Source: an uncultured Myxococcales bacterium (GTDB taxonomy: Bacteria > Myxococcota_A > UBA9042 > DTJE01). From it: 64,000 nt of DNA. The stretch lies in the NCBI GenBank assembly GCA_937975765.1, contig CALJUR010000110.1, positions 12,012-76,011 on the forward strand, in the 5' to 3' direction. A model generated the notes under the pieces. That model was not told where the DNA came from. It ran no database searches and saw only the letters and a list, made by a program, of their open reading frames with translations. The stretch's first letter is position 1. Every line of letters starts with the position of its first letter. The position numbers were made by a program, and so were the translations under genes. This document shows positions 8,679 through 17,342 of this stretch, in pieces.

Positions 8679-9273
8679 GACCCTTGCCCACGTGCGGGAG
8701 CGGTTCCCGCAGTACGTGCTCGACGTCGCCAGCCCGCTGGGGGACGACACGATCGTGCTGCACCGCGAGGGGATCGTGCCGGTCCTGGCGTTCCTGCGCG
8801 ACGAGATGGGCTTCACGCTGCCCCTGGACGTGACCGCCGTGGACCGGCTGGCGATGGCGCCCGGCAAGCCCGCCCACCGCACGCCCCCGCTGCACCCCAT
8901 GCTGCACACCCAGACCGTGCCGGCGCTGGGCGTGGTCGATGGCCACCGCTTCGAGGTCGTGTACCACCTGCGGCGCATGGCGGACGGGGCGCTGGTCCGG
9001 CTGAAGGTGCCGGTCCGCGAGGACGACTGCGCGGTCCCGACGGCCACCGGCGTCTTCAAGGGTTTCGACTGGTTCGAGCGCGAGGTCTACGACATGTTCG
9101 GGGTGCGCTTCGAGGGCCACCCGAACCTGCGCCGCATCCTGAACTACCCCGAGTTCGTGGGACACCCGCTGCGCAAGGACTACCCGCGCCGCGGCCACCA
9201 GCCCCTGCTGGACATGCCCGGCATCCAGCGCGACGCCGTGCCCGGGCGGGACGACACCGGGAGGGGCCGATGA
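8671..9273 (+). CDS. nuoC: NADH-quinone oxidoreductase subunit C
   Basis: 200-residue 30-kDa-type subunit of the peripheral arm of complex I. The family signature near the C-terminus is clear (KGFDWFEREVYDMFGVRFEG, then HPNLRRILNYPEFVGHPLRKDYP). It starts at ATG 8671 behind GAGGAGGG, overlaps nuoA, and its stop overlaps the nuoD start (ATGA). It follows nuoA directly, so nuoB has been lost from, or moved out of, the usual nuoABCD order. It is not fused to NuoB: no N2-cluster cysteines are present. Confidence 0.93.
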   Translation: MAETLAHVRERFPQYVLDVASPLGDDTIVLHREGIVPVLAFLRDEMGFTLPLDVTAVDRLAMAPGKPAHRTPPLHPMLHTQTVPALGVVDGHRFEVVYHLRRMADGALVRLKVPVREDDCAVPTATGVFKGFDWFEREVYDMFGVRFEGHPNLRRILNYPEFVGHPLRKDYPRRGHQPLLDMPGIQRDAVPGRDDTGRGR

Positions 9274-10481
9274 GCGACGTCGCGACCGACACCCCGCGCG
9301 CGCAGGACCCGTCGCGCGGCGAGTACACGACGATCAACATGGGCCCGTCGCACCCCGCCATGCACGGCACGGTGCGCATCCGGCTGCAACTGGACGGCGA
9401 GACGATCCAGGACGCCGACATCGAGATCGGCTTCCTGCACCGCGGCTTCGAGAAGATGGCCGAGGCCGGCACCTGGAGCCAGGTGATCCCGTACACCGAC
9501 CGGCTGAACTACGTGTCCCCGCTGATCAACAACGTCGGGTACGTCGGCGCGGTCGAGAAGTTGCTGGGCATCGACGTGCCCTTGCGCTGCCAGTACGTGC
9601 GCGTCTTCGTCAGCGAGGTCGCGCGCATCGCGGACCACCTGACCGCGATCGGCGCGCAGGCGCTGGAACTGGGCGCCTACACGCCGTTCCTGTGGGCGCT
9701 GCAGGCCCGCGAGGAACTGTACTTCCTGATCGAGTTCATCACCGGCGCCCGCGTCACCTCCTGCTACACCCGCGTCGGCGGCCTGCGATGGGACCTCCCC
9801 GAGGGATGGCAGGACCGCTACCTGGCGGCCGAGAAGGTCGTTCAGAAGTGCCAGGCGGACATGGACGCGCTGCTGACGCGCAACCGCATCTTCATCGACC
9901 GCATGGCCGACGTGGGCACGATCGGGCCGCAGGACGCGGTGGCGTACGGATTCACCGGGCCCTGCCTGCGTGCCTCGGGCGTGGACTACGACGTGCGCAA
10001 GAACCTGCCGTACCTCGTGTACGACCGGCTGGACTTCGACGTCCCGATCGGCACGAAGGGCGACAACCTGGACCGGTACCTGGTGCGCATGGAGGAGATG
10101 CGGCAGTCCATGCGACTGTGCCAGCAGGTCATCCGCGACATCCCGGAAGGGCCGGTCAACGTGGACGACTGGCGCGTGGTCCTGCCGCCGAAGGACGCGG
10201 TCTACAACACGATCGAGGGCATGATCGCGCACTTCGAGATCATCATGAAGGGCATCCCGGTCCCGGCCGGCGAGGCCTACTACGCGGTCGAGGGCGGCAA
10301 CGGCGAGGTCGGCTTCTACGTCGTGTCCGACGGGTCCGGCTTCCCGTACCGCGTGCACTGCCGGCCGCCCTGCTTCGCCATCATGCAGGGCCTGAAGGAC
10401 ATGATCGTCGGCGGCCTGGTGGCCGACGTCATCCCGACCTTCGACGGGATCAACATGATCGGCGGCGAGATCGACCGCTGA
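9270..10481 (+). CDS. nuoD: NADH-quinone oxidoreductase subunit D
   Basis: 403-residue 49-kDa-type subunit that forms part of the quinone pocket near cluster N2. GPSHPAMHGTVR and EIGFLHRGFEKMAE near the N-terminus, and the C-terminal FAIMQGLKDMIVGGLVADVIP with the DGINMIGGEIDR end, are typical. The length is normal. Its start overlaps the nuoC stop by 4 bp, indicating translational coupling. It is followed by nuoG after 10 bp, without nuoE or nuoF. Confidence 0.95.
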   Translation: MSDVATDTPRAQDPSRGEYTTINMGPSHPAMHGTVRIRLQLDGETIQDADIEIGFLHRGFEKMAEAGTWSQVIPYTDRLNYVSPLINNVGYVGAVEKLLGIDVPLRCQYVRVFVSEVARIADHLTAIGAQALELGAYTPFLWALQAREELYFLIEFITGARVTSCYTRVGGLRWDLPEGWQDRYLAAEKVVQKCQADMDALLTRNRIFIDRMADVGTIGPQDAVAYGFTGPCLRASGVDYDVRKNLPYLVYDRLDFDVPIGTKGDNLDRYLVRMEEMRQSMRLCQQVIRDIPEGPVNVDDWRVVLPPKDAVYNTIEGMIAHFEIIMKGIPVPAGEAYYAVEGGNGEVGFYVVSDGSGFPYRVHCRPPCFAIMQGLKDMIVGGLVADVIPTFDGINMIGGEIDR

Positions 10482-10491
10482 GGGGGCATCG

Positions 10492-11958
10492 ATGCCGACG
10501 CTGACCATCGACGGGCGCGAGATCACGGTCGAGCCGGGCACGCGGATCATCGAGGCCGCGGACCGGCTGGGCATCGACATCCCGCGCTTCTGCTACCATC
10601 CCGGCCTGCCGGTCGCCGGCAACTGCCGCATGTGCCTGGTGGACACCAACAAGAGCCCCAAGCCCGTCGCGGCCTGCTGGGACCCCTGCCAGGACGGCCA
10701 CGTGGTGACGACGAACTCTCCGCGCGTGCTGGAGGCGCGCCGGGCCGTGCTGGAATACATCCTGCTGCACCACCCGGTCGACTGCCCGATCTGCGACCAG
10801 GCCGGCGAGTGCGACCTGCAGGACCTGTACTTCGCGCACGACCACCGGCCGTCCCGGCACTTCTTCACGAAGAACCACAAGGCCAAGCAGCGCGCCCTGG
10901 GACCGCAGATCGTGTACGACGCGGAACGCTGCATCAACTGCACCCGCTGCATCCGGGTCTGCGACGAGATCGCGAAGGCGCCGCAACTGGTGCAGGTCCA
11001 GCGCGGCGAGCGGACGTACATCGACGTCTTCCCGGGCACGCAACTGGACCACCCCTACAGCATGTGCACGGCGGACGTGTGCCCGGTAGGCGCGCTGACG
11101 ACGCGGGACTTCCGGTTCAAGTGCCGGGCGTGGCTGACGCACGGCATCGACACGGTGTGCGGCGAGTGCAGCCGGGGCTGCGCGATCCGGGCGGACGTGT
11201 ACCGGAACGAGGTCCAGCGGCTGGTGCCGCGGCACGACCCGGAGGTGAACGGCTACTGGGCGTGCGATGCGGGACGGCTGGCGTACCACCGGTTCGAGGC
11301 CGGGCGCCTGGAGGCGGCGCGGGTCGCGGGGGCGCCGGCCCCGTACGCGCAGGCGGTGCGCGAGGCGGCCGAGGCGCTGCCGGGCGCGGCCACGGGCGGC
11401 GTGGCGGTGGTGCTGACGCCGTGGATGACGTGCGAGGACGCGGCGGCCGTCGTGGCGATGGTGCGTTCCGCGGCACCGGGGGCGGTCTTCGCCGTGGGCG
11501 GGGCGGCCGCGGGCCAGGCCGACTCCGTGCTGGTGAAGGCCGACAAGAACCCGAACCACGCCGGGCTTCGGCGGGTGCTGGAGGCGGCGGGAGTCGTGCT
11601 GGTGCCGGTGGACGAGGTGGTGGCCCGGGCACCGTCCCTGGCCGCGCTGGTCGTGCTGGGGACGGAACACGCCCAGGCCGACGCGCTGGCCGCGGCGCTG
11701 CGGCAGGCGCCGCTGTCGATCGCGGTGGCCGCGCTGGACGGGCCGTTGGCGGGCGCGGCGCGGATCGCCTTCCCGGGCCTGTCCCCGTACGAGACGGACG
11801 GGACCTGGGTGAACGAGGCCGGTCTGTCGCGGCGGGTGCGGCAGGCGCTGGTTCCGCCGGCCGAGGCGCGCGGGTACGGGACCTGGGCGTCGGACCTGGC
11901 CGACCGGATGGGGCGGCCGCTGGCGGGCGGGGATGCGGCCGCGGGTAAAGGCGCCTAG
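10492..11958 (+). CDS. nuoG: Short NuoG-type iron-sulfur subunit of complex I
   Basis: 488 residues. N-terminal 2Fe-2S ligands are visible (Cys34, Cys45, Cys48, Cys62). Next come the His/Cys cluster segment HPVDCPICDQAGEC, a CINCTRCIRVC cluster, MCTADVCPVGAL and a further CGECSRGC segment. The remaining C-terminal part is only about 250 residues, weakly like the molybdopterin-oxidoreductase domain (FPGLSPYETDGTWVNEAG) and much shorter than the ~900-residue E. coli subunit. It electronically links a diaphorase or other input module to the NuoD/B/I core. There is no nuoE or nuoF beside it. Confidence 0.88.
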   Translation: MPTLTIDGREITVEPGTRIIEAADRLGIDIPRFCYHPGLPVAGNCRMCLVDTNKSPKPVAACWDPCQDGHVVTTNSPRVLEARRAVLEYILLHHPVDCPICDQAGECDLQDLYFAHDHRPSRHFFTKNHKAKQRALGPQIVYDAERCINCTRCIRVCDEIAKAPQLVQVQRGERTYIDVFPGTQLDHPYSMCTADVCPVGALTTRDFRFKCRAWLTHGIDTVCGECSRGCAIRADVYRNEVQRLVPRHDPEVNGYWACDAGRLAYHRFEAGRLEAARVAGAPAPYAQAVREAAEALPGAATGGVAVVLTPWMTCEDAAAVVAMVRSAAPGAVFAVGGAAAGQADSVLVKADKNPNHAGLRRVLEAAGVVLVPVDEVVARAPSLAALVVLGTEHAQADALAAALRQAPLSIAVAALDGPLAGAARIAFPGLSPYETDGTWVNEAGLSRRVRQALVPPAEARGYGTWASDLADRMGRPLAGGDAAAGKGA

Positions 11959-11973
11959 CGGGAGGAGACCGGG

Positions 11974-13005
11974 ATGCTGGAGTTCGTCCTGCTGACGCTT
12001 CTCAAGATCCTCGGGTTCGTGCTGGTCTTCTGCATCATGCTGGCCGCGGTCCTGACGTGGACCGAACGGAAGATGTCGGCGGTGATCCAGGACCGCATCG
12101 GCCCCAACCGGGCCAGCATCCTGGGCATCCGCGCGTTCGGCCTGTTCCACCCCATCGCGGACATGCTGAAGTCCTTTGTGAAGGAGGACTTCGTCCCGGC
12201 CGGCGCGAACCGCACGCTGTTCTTCCTGGCGCCCGCCATCGCGCTGGTGCCGCCGCTGTGCGCCTTCGCGGTGGTGCCGTTCGGGCCGGGCGACCTGGTC
12301 ATCTCGAACCTCGACTCGGGCATGCTGTTCGTGTTCGCGATCCTGGGCTTCGGCATCTACGGGACCACGCTGGGCGGCTGGGCCTCGGCCAACAACTTCG
12401 CGATGCTGGGCAGCCTGCGCGGCGCGGCGCAGATGATCTCCTACGAGGTCTCGATGGGCCTGAACCTCGTCGGGATCTTCCTGGTCTTCGGTTCGGTCAG
12501 CCTGACGCAGATCGTGGCGGGGCAGGGCGAACTGCTGTGGGGCTGGCTGCCCAGGTGGGGCATCGTCGTGCAGCCGTTCGGCTTCCTGCTGTTCCTGGCG
12601 GCGGCGATGGCCGAGAACAAGCGCGCGCCGTTCGACCTGCCGGAGGGCGAATCCGAGATCATCGGCTACTTCGTCGAGTATTCGGCGATGGGCTTCGCGA
12701 CGTTCATGCTGTCGGAGTTCGTCGAGGTCATCGTCATCGCCTGCATCGCCGCGACGCTGTTCTTCGGCGGATGGCAGATCCCGTGGGTGGACCCGGCGGG
12801 AACGGCGGGCGGCTGGATCACGGTGGCGCAGGTCGCCTTCTTCGCGGCCAAGGTGCTGTTCCTGTGCTGGTTCCAGATGCTGATCCGGTGGACCGTGCCG
12901 CGGTTCCGGTACGACCAGGTGATGTCGCTGGGCTGGAAGGTGCTGCTGCCGTTGAGCCTGGTGAACATCCTGGCGACCGCGGTGGTGCTGGCGCTGATCG
13001 CGTGA
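11974..13005 (+). CDS. nuoH: NADH-quinone oxidoreductase subunit H
   Basis: 343-residue integral membrane subunit with about eight helices, joining the peripheral and membrane arms and forming the quinone entry. Characteristic segments: WTERKMSAVIQDRIGPNRA, ENKRAPFDLPEGESEIIGYF, and a C-terminal IRWTVPRFRYDQVM. It starts at ATG 11974 behind GGGAGGAG, 15 bp after nuoG. All residues expected for a functional subunit appear to be present. Confidence 0.95.
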   Translation: MLEFVLLTLLKILGFVLVFCIMLAAVLTWTERKMSAVIQDRIGPNRASILGIRAFGLFHPIADMLKSFVKEDFVPAGANRTLFFLAPAIALVPPLCAFAVVPFGPGDLVISNLDSGMLFVFAILGFGIYGTTLGGWASANNFAMLGSLRGAAQMISYEVSMGLNLVGIFLVFGSVSLTQIVAGQGELLWGWLPRWGIVVQPFGFLLFLAAAMAENKRAPFDLPEGESEIIGYFVEYSAMGFATFMLSEFVEVIVIACIAATLFFGGWQIPWVDPAGTAGGWITVAQVAFFAAKVLFLCWFQMLIRWTVPRFRYDQVMSLGWKVLLPLSLVNILATAVVLALIA

Positions 13006-13054
13006 TGGCGGGTTCGTCGCGCGGCGGGAGGCCGCCCCCGACGGGAGGGACGAC

Positions 13055-13570
13055 ATGGTCAAGGTCAAGGTGGTGGAACGGCCCCCCGCGGACCTGGTGG
13101 TCCAGTCCTGGGTCCCCGAACTGTGGAAGGGGATGAAGGTCACCGGCCGGCACTTCTTCCGCAACGTGCTGACCGGCAAGGGCATCGTGACGTCCCAGTA
13201 CCCCGAGGCCAGGCGCCCGTACCCCCCTCGCTACCGCGGCAAGCACAGGCTGATGAGGCGCGAGGACGGCAGCGTCCGGTGCGTGGCGTGCTTCATGTGC
13301 TCGACGGCGTGCCCGGCGGACTGCATCCGCATCGTGGCGGGCGAGCGCGGCGACGAGAACGAGAAGTACCCCGTCGTGTTCGAGGTGGACTTCATCAAGT
13401 GCGTCTTCTGTGGCATGTGCGAGGAGGCGTGCCCCTGCGACGCCATCCGGCTGGACTCGGGCGTGCACCGCGTCCCGGCCTACACCCGCGCCGACGAACT
13501 GTCCGGCAAGGAGGACCTGCTGTCGCTGGGGACCCTGTCGGTGTCGCGCCAGGGCGGGGAGTTCAAGTAG
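13055..13570 (+). CDS. nuoI: NADH-quinone oxidoreductase subunit I
   Basis: 171-residue peripheral subunit carrying two 4Fe-4S clusters (N6a/N6b): CVACFMCSTACPADC and CVFCGMCEEACPCDA are both complete. A GGGAGGGACGAC ribosome-binding region precedes ATG 13055. It is the last complex I gene here. The next gene, 17 bp on, is an unrelated lipoprotein instead of nuoJ. Confidence 0.95.
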   Translation: MVKVKVVERPPADLVVQSWVPELWKGMKVTGRHFFRNVLTGKGIVTSQYPEARRPYPPRYRGKHRLMRREDGSVRCVACFMCSTACPADCIRIVAGERGDENEKYPVVFEVDFIKCVFCGMCEEACPCDAIRLDSGVHRVPAYTRADELSGKEDLLSLGTLSVSRQGGEFK

Positions 13571-13587
13571 GAACGACGGAGGGTCCG

Positions 13588-14664
13588 ATGGCCAGGGGGG
13601 TGAACCGGGTCGCGATCGCGCTGCTGGGCGTCGCATGGGCATGCGGCGGCAGCACCGGGGGCGGCTTCTACTCCAGTTCGATCGAGTACCGGCCGAAGGT
13701 CGTGGCCCCGGGGCCGGATGCCCAGTCCGTCACCCTCCGGGTGGAGAACCGGAGGCCCGCGAAGGAAGGGGGCGAGAACCCCAGGCGGGTCGGGACGATG
13801 CGCGCCGCCGTCGGATACGGAGTCGGGATCCACGAGAAGGACCCCGAGACCGTGAACCGCCTGGTCGCCAAGGCGACGGAGGTCGGCCTGGCGCGCGGGG
13901 GCCTGGCGGCCGCACCGGACGGCGGCGCGGTGTTCGAGGTCTGGGTCTCGAAATTCTGGATGGAAGGAAGTTCCGACTACTCCGTGGACATCGAGGCGAC
14001 GCTGTTCCTGCGCCGCGGCGCCCAGGAACTGTGGCGCCGGCCTGTGAAGGTCCACGTGGACACCACGCAGGTCGGCGTGGAGCGGCCGCGGGATCTCTAC
14101 AGCCGGGGGTTCTCGCAGGCGCTGGCGCGGTACGCGGAGGAGGTCGGGAAGGCCTTGAAGGCCCCCGCGTTCGTGCAGGCCTTGCCCGAGGCCCTCCGCG
14201 ACGCCCCGGCCGCGCCGTCCGGGAAGGGTTCCGCCATGGCGCAGGCCCATGCGCCCCGCGGCCTGGGCCTGTCGGTGAAGGGCAGTGGCGGGGTCCCCGG
14301 GGGCCCCCCCCAGGAGCGGTTCCAGCATGCGGCGCAGGACGCCCTGAGACACGTCGGGATCCCGGTGCTGGACGGCCATCCCCACCTGGCGGTCCGCTAC
14401 GCGCTGGACATCGAGCGGGGGGAGGGGGAGTCTCCCGTGGTCGTCGGCATCTCCACCCGGCTGGCGCTGAGGACCGCCACGGGACGGACCCTGTGGGAGC
14501 AGTGGCTGACGACCCGGACGCCCCTGGACCTGGCGTCGGGCTCGGCCGGGAACGAGGCGCTGGATGCCGCGGTGACGCAGGTGATCGATCGGCAATGGCG
14601 GCAGGACGTGGTGGCCTGCCTGAAATCGAGGGCGTTCCTCGACGCCCGGGCGGCTGCCCGGTGA
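13588..14664 (+). CDS. Predicted lipoprotein, two-domain, unknown function
   Basis: 358 residues with a short hydrophobic leader ending in WAC-GG (lipidation candidate Cys19). Two halves of roughly 150 residues each have alternating beta segments (for example GAVFEVWVSKFWMEG and LAVRYALDIERGEGE). These recall small outer-membrane lipoprotein folds such as LptE/YajG, but that resemblance is weak. The ATG at 13588 follows GGAGGGTCC, 17 bp after nuoI, so it could be read through from the nuo transcript. It is the first of four tightly packed lipoprotein genes. Confidence 0.65.
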   Translation: MARGVNRVAIALLGVAWACGGSTGGGFYSSSIEYRPKVVAPGPDAQSVTLRVENRRPAKEGGENPRRVGTMRAAVGYGVGIHEKDPETVNRLVAKATEVGLARGGLAAAPDGGAVFEVWVSKFWMEGSSDYSVDIEATLFLRRGAQELWRRPVKVHVDTTQVGVERPRDLYSRGFSQALARYAEEVGKALKAPAFVQALPEALRDAPAAPSGKGSAMAQAHAPRGLGLSVKGSGGVPGGPPQERFQHAAQDALRHVGIPVLDGHPHLAVRYALDIERGEGESPVVVGISTRLALRTATGRTLWEQWLTTRTPLDLASGSAGNEALDAAVTQVIDRQWRQDVVACLKSRAFLDARAAAR

Positions 14665-14715
14665 GGATGCGACGCGGGGCCCGGCGCCGTCCGGGCCTGT
14701 GCAGGAGGGCGGAAC

Positions 14716-15270
14716 GTGCGATCCCCGCTGGAACGGATTTTCGGGCTTGGGGTCCTTCTCGCGGGCCTTCTGGCCACCGCCTCGTGTGCCGCGCCGGGGG
14801 TGATGACTGCGCGGAACTCCACCCTGCCGGTCGAACTGGGCCCCGTCCCGTGCGTGGGCTGCGAGCCCCGTCCCCGGGACCTGCGCCCCGCGCAGAAGGC
14901 GCCGCCCGCGATCCAGGGCCAGGTCACGAACGAGAGGGAGTTCTCGACGGCCAGCTCGGGCTACATGCAGACGTCGCAGTCCTCGTGGCAGGTGGAGGGT
15001 GCGAACAAGTTCGACGTGATCGTGCTGAAGGCCGTCGGGGAATGCGCGCGCTGCCGGGCGGTGATCGATGCCGTCCCCGTCCAGTCGTCGTGCCTCCAGG
15101 CAATCACCTGGTACCTGGACCGCAATCGCCTGGGCGTGAGGGGCGAGGTGTTGGAGCCCCCGGCCGAACCGGAACCGCCCGCGCTGCTGCCGGACCCGGA
15201 TCCGCAGCCGCCCGCGGAACCGGTGCCGACCCGGCCCGCGAAGTCCCGCAGGAAGGGGGGACGGAAATGA
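14716..15270 (+). CDS. Predicted lipoprotein with Pro-rich C-terminus
   Basis: 184 residues. The signal peptide ends in the lipobox LLATASC. The mature part has four further cysteines in pairs (VPCVGCEP, GECARCRAV) plus one, and a segment rich in Ser/Gln (SGYMQTSQSSWQVEG). The C-terminal 45 residues are Pro/Glu/Lys-rich and probably disordered. The start is GTG at 14716 after GGAGGGCGGAAC. Its stop overlaps the next start (ATGA). The family is not recognised. Confidence 0.6.
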   Translation: MRSPLERIFGLGVLLAGLLATASCAAPGVMTARNSTLPVELGPVPCVGCEPRPRDLRPAQKAPPAIQGQVTNEREFSTASSGYMQTSQSSWQVEGANKFDVIVLKAVGECARCRAVIDAVPVQSSCLQAITWYLDRNRLGVRGEVLEPPAEPEPPALLPDPDPQPPAEPVPTRPAKSRRKGGRK

Positions 15271-15722
15271 GGGCATATTCGAGGCTTGCCGGCATCGTCC
15301 TCCTGGCGCTGGCCCTGCCCGCCGCGTCCTGCGCGGGCGGACGGGGGGAACTGATCTTCGACAACCTGGACCACCCCGCCTCGGCCAGCGGGTACCTTCG
15401 GGACGCGGACGGCCGCATCCTGGGCCAGGAAGAGGTCGACATGGTGGGGCACGTCCGCCACAAGCACCGGTTCTACGGGATGGTCTGGGGCCTCGTGGGC
15501 CTGGAACGGACGCACGACGCATCCGGGCCGATCAACCAGCAGGTCGGGGAACTGCGGGGGGACGGCGTGGTCAACCTGACCGTGACCAGCAAGGGATGCT
15601 TCCTCAACTACTTCCCCATCCTCAGCGCCCTGCCGTTCTGGCCGGGCTGCGTGGATGTCGTGGTCGAAGGCGACGTGGTGCGGGTGGGCCGAGGGGATCG
15701 GCCGGAGGAGGCGATGCGGTGA
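15267..15722 (+). CDS. Bor-like small lipoprotein (tentative)
   Basis: 151 residues with lipobox LALPAASC. The mature part (RHKHRFYGMVWGLVGLERTH, then GDGVVNLTVTSKGCFLNY and FPGC-type end GCVDVVVEGDVVRV) has the order of features seen in Bor/Iss-type outer-membrane lipoproteins: a basic F-x-G-L segment, then a beta-rich end with Cys. This assignment is by eye only. It is translationally coupled at both ends, with a 4-bp overlap with the previous gene and GTGA overlap with the next. Confidence 0.5.
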   Translation: MRAYSRLAGIVLLALALPAASCAGGRGELIFDNLDHPASASGYLRDADGRILGQEEVDMVGHVRHKHRFYGMVWGLVGLERTHDASGPINQQVGELRGDGVVNLTVTSKGCFLNYFPILSALPFWPGCVDVVVEGDVVRVGRGDRPEEAMR

Positions 15723-16090
15723 GCGCGAAGCCCCGGGTTCCGGTTCGAGGCGCCTTTCTTGCGCTGGCGTCGGCCTTCGGGCTGGCGGCGATCCCTGGCT
15801 GCGGGGGGGCACGGGTGGTCGAGGAGGAACCCGGGCTGTCCGAGGAGGCCCTGGCCGTCCGGGTCGTGGAGGGTACCCAGGCGATCACGCACGCGCTGTT
15901 CCGGGAATGCGAACCCCGGGGCCTCGTCGGGAATTACGCCACCGAGAACGACTTCCGGCGCCGCGCCGTCGAACTGCGGGCCAACTGCGTCCAGATCCTG
16001 TACTGCTCCGTGTTCAACGGCGTCGTGCGCGACGTGGACGCGAGGTTCTGGCGCTGCCCCGACGATCTCGACCTTGGCGACGAGGGCTGA
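15719..16090 (+). CDS. Small lipoprotein, DUF4156-like (tentative)
   Basis: 123 residues with a leader ending AAIPGC. The mature protein contains VELRANCVQILYCSVFNG and ends with ARFWRC, resembling DUF4156-type lipoproteins, in which a G/RAN-x-V strand is followed by an aromatic-x-C end. The start is GTG at 15719, overlapping the preceding stop by 4 bp. It is the last gene of the four-lipoprotein run. Confidence 0.5.
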   Translation: MSAKPRVPVRGAFLALASAFGLAAIPGCGGARVVEEEPGLSEEALAVRVVEGTQAITHALFRECEPRGLVGNYATENDFRRRAVELRANCVQILYCSVFNGVVRDVDARFWRCPDDLDLGDEG

Positions 16091-16097
16091 CGGACTT

Positions 16098-16121
16098 GCG
16101 GGGCTGTCGTCCTTTCCCCGC
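16098..16121. terminator. Possible bidirectional terminator hairpin
   Basis: GCGGGG (16098-16103) pairs with CCCCGC (16116-16121) around a 12-nt loop, between two convergent genes. There is no clear U-tract, so its role as an intrinsic terminator is uncertain. Confidence 0.3.
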
Positions 16122-16131
16122 CGTGGCCCCT

Positions 16132-17088
16132 TCAATCCGCCTCGCTTCCCCAGAAGTCGTAGAAGTTGAACCACTGCGTCGGGTAGCGCCGTGCGTACGC
16201 CTCCAGCCGCTCCGAGTAGCGCCGCGCCATCGCCTCGACGCCGGCCTGCCGGTCCCTGCGCGACGGCCAGTCGCCGGGTTCCGCGAAGCGCTCGATGCAC
16301 AGGCGGTAGTCGCAGGTCCCGGTCTTCACCAGGAACATCAGCAGCATCGGCGCCTTCAGGGCCGTGCCCAGCAGGTAGGGACCCGCCGGGAAGTCCCGCT
16401 CGACACCCAGGAACGGTACACGAACGCGCGGGCCGCTGACCCAGGTGCGGTCGCCGTTGATGCCCACGTACTCGCCCTGCTCGATCCGGGCGCGCATCTC
16501 CAGCAGCGGCGCCACGGCGTCGGCATCGGAGGCCACCGGGATGATGTTCCGTTCCAGTGCCGGGTCCAGGCGCTTCATCTCCTCGTACAGTTGCGACGAT
16601 GGACCCACGTGCATCAGCATGCTGAACCGGATACGCTGCATCTGCGCGAAGGCCCGCGCCATCTCCATCACGCCCAGGTGCGCGCCCAGCACCAGGCAGC
16701 CGCGCGCAGGCTGCGTGCCGTCCAGCAGGCCGGGTGGCGCGTCGATGGTCAGCCGGAAGCGGTTCCCCTGGCCCATCAGCGCGAACGAGCGGTCCAGGAT
16801 CGACTCGGCGAACGCGAAGACGGTCCGGAAGGTTCGCCAGCGGGACGAGCGGCCCAGTGCCCGCTCCTGGAACTGCCGGATCCAGCGGCGGTTGGCGGGC
16901 GCGAAAAGCCAGTAGTGGAACGCGACGCACGCCACCAGCGCGCGGGCCGGAGCGTAGCCGACGCGGCGCAGCATCCACAAGACGATGCGGATGCCCACGC
17001 GGGTGCCGACCTCGCGCCGGGTGCGCCAGGAGGCGGGCGCGGCCCCGGGCGTGGGCAGGGTGCCGGTCGGTTGAGTCGGGTCGCTCAT
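16132..17088 (-). CDS. LpxL/HtrB-family lysophospholipid acyltransferase
   Basis: 318 residues. A central GAHLGVMEMA carries the catalytic His-x4-Glu dyad (His137, Glu142), followed by VGINGDRTWVSG in the place of the acyltransferase block III. Family members add secondary acyl chains to lipid A or to related polyene/ornithine-type lipids. An N-terminal hydrophobic segment (about 45-65) would anchor it to the inner membrane. The start is ATG 17088 (MSDPTQ). An upstream in-frame ATG adds 23 unconserved residues. It is divergent from the radical SAM gene. Confidence 0.8.
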   Translation of the reverse strand: MSDPTQPTGTLPTPGAAPASWRTRREVGTRVGIRIVLWMLRRVGYAPARALVACVAFHYWLFAPANRRWIRQFQERALGRSSRWRTFRTVFAFAESILDRSFALMGQGNRFRLTIDAPPGLLDGTQPARGCLVLGAHLGVMEMARAFAQMQRIRFSMLMHVGPSSQLYEEMKRLDPALERNIIPVASDADAVAPLLEMRARIEQGEYVGINGDRTWVSGPRVRVPFLGVERDFPAGPYLLGTALKAPMLLMFLVKTGTCDYRLCIERFAEPGDWPSRRDRQAGVEAMARRYSERLEAYARRYPTQWFNFYDFWGSEAD

Positions 17089-17140
17089 CGCGGTTCCGGA
17101 ACGGGGCGCGGCGAGGCTCGCACCGGCCGGTTCGGGTGTC

Positions 17141-17184
17141 AAGGAGTTACGGTGCAAGGAGGTACGGTGCGGGAGAGACGGTGC
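17141..17184. repeat. Three short tandem repeats (about 15 bp)
   Basis: AAGGAGTTACGGTGC, AAGGAGGTACGGTGC and a decayed third copy GGGAGAGACGGTGC in the divergent region between the acyltransferase and radical SAM genes. They could be a regulator-binding array or slippage. Confidence 0.4.
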
Positions 17185-17259
17185 GGGTGCCGGGGAGGTT
17201 CCGGGCGGGTCCTGCCGAGCCTCCAGCCTGCGCCCTGCCGGCGGTGGTGGAGAAAGTGC

Positions 17260-17288
17260 TTGGAAAATCGGTCCGGGTTGGTCATAGT
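17260..17288 (+). promoter_or_regulatory. Candidate promoter of the radical SAM gene
   Basis: TTGGAA (17260-17265), a 17-bp spacer, then CATAGT (17283-17288), about 55 bp upstream of the TTG start at 17343. Confidence 0.4.
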
Positions 17289-17342
17289 GCTGCAGTTCGC
17301 GGACAAGTCGTACCGGCCCCGCCTCGTACCAGGAGATCCGAC

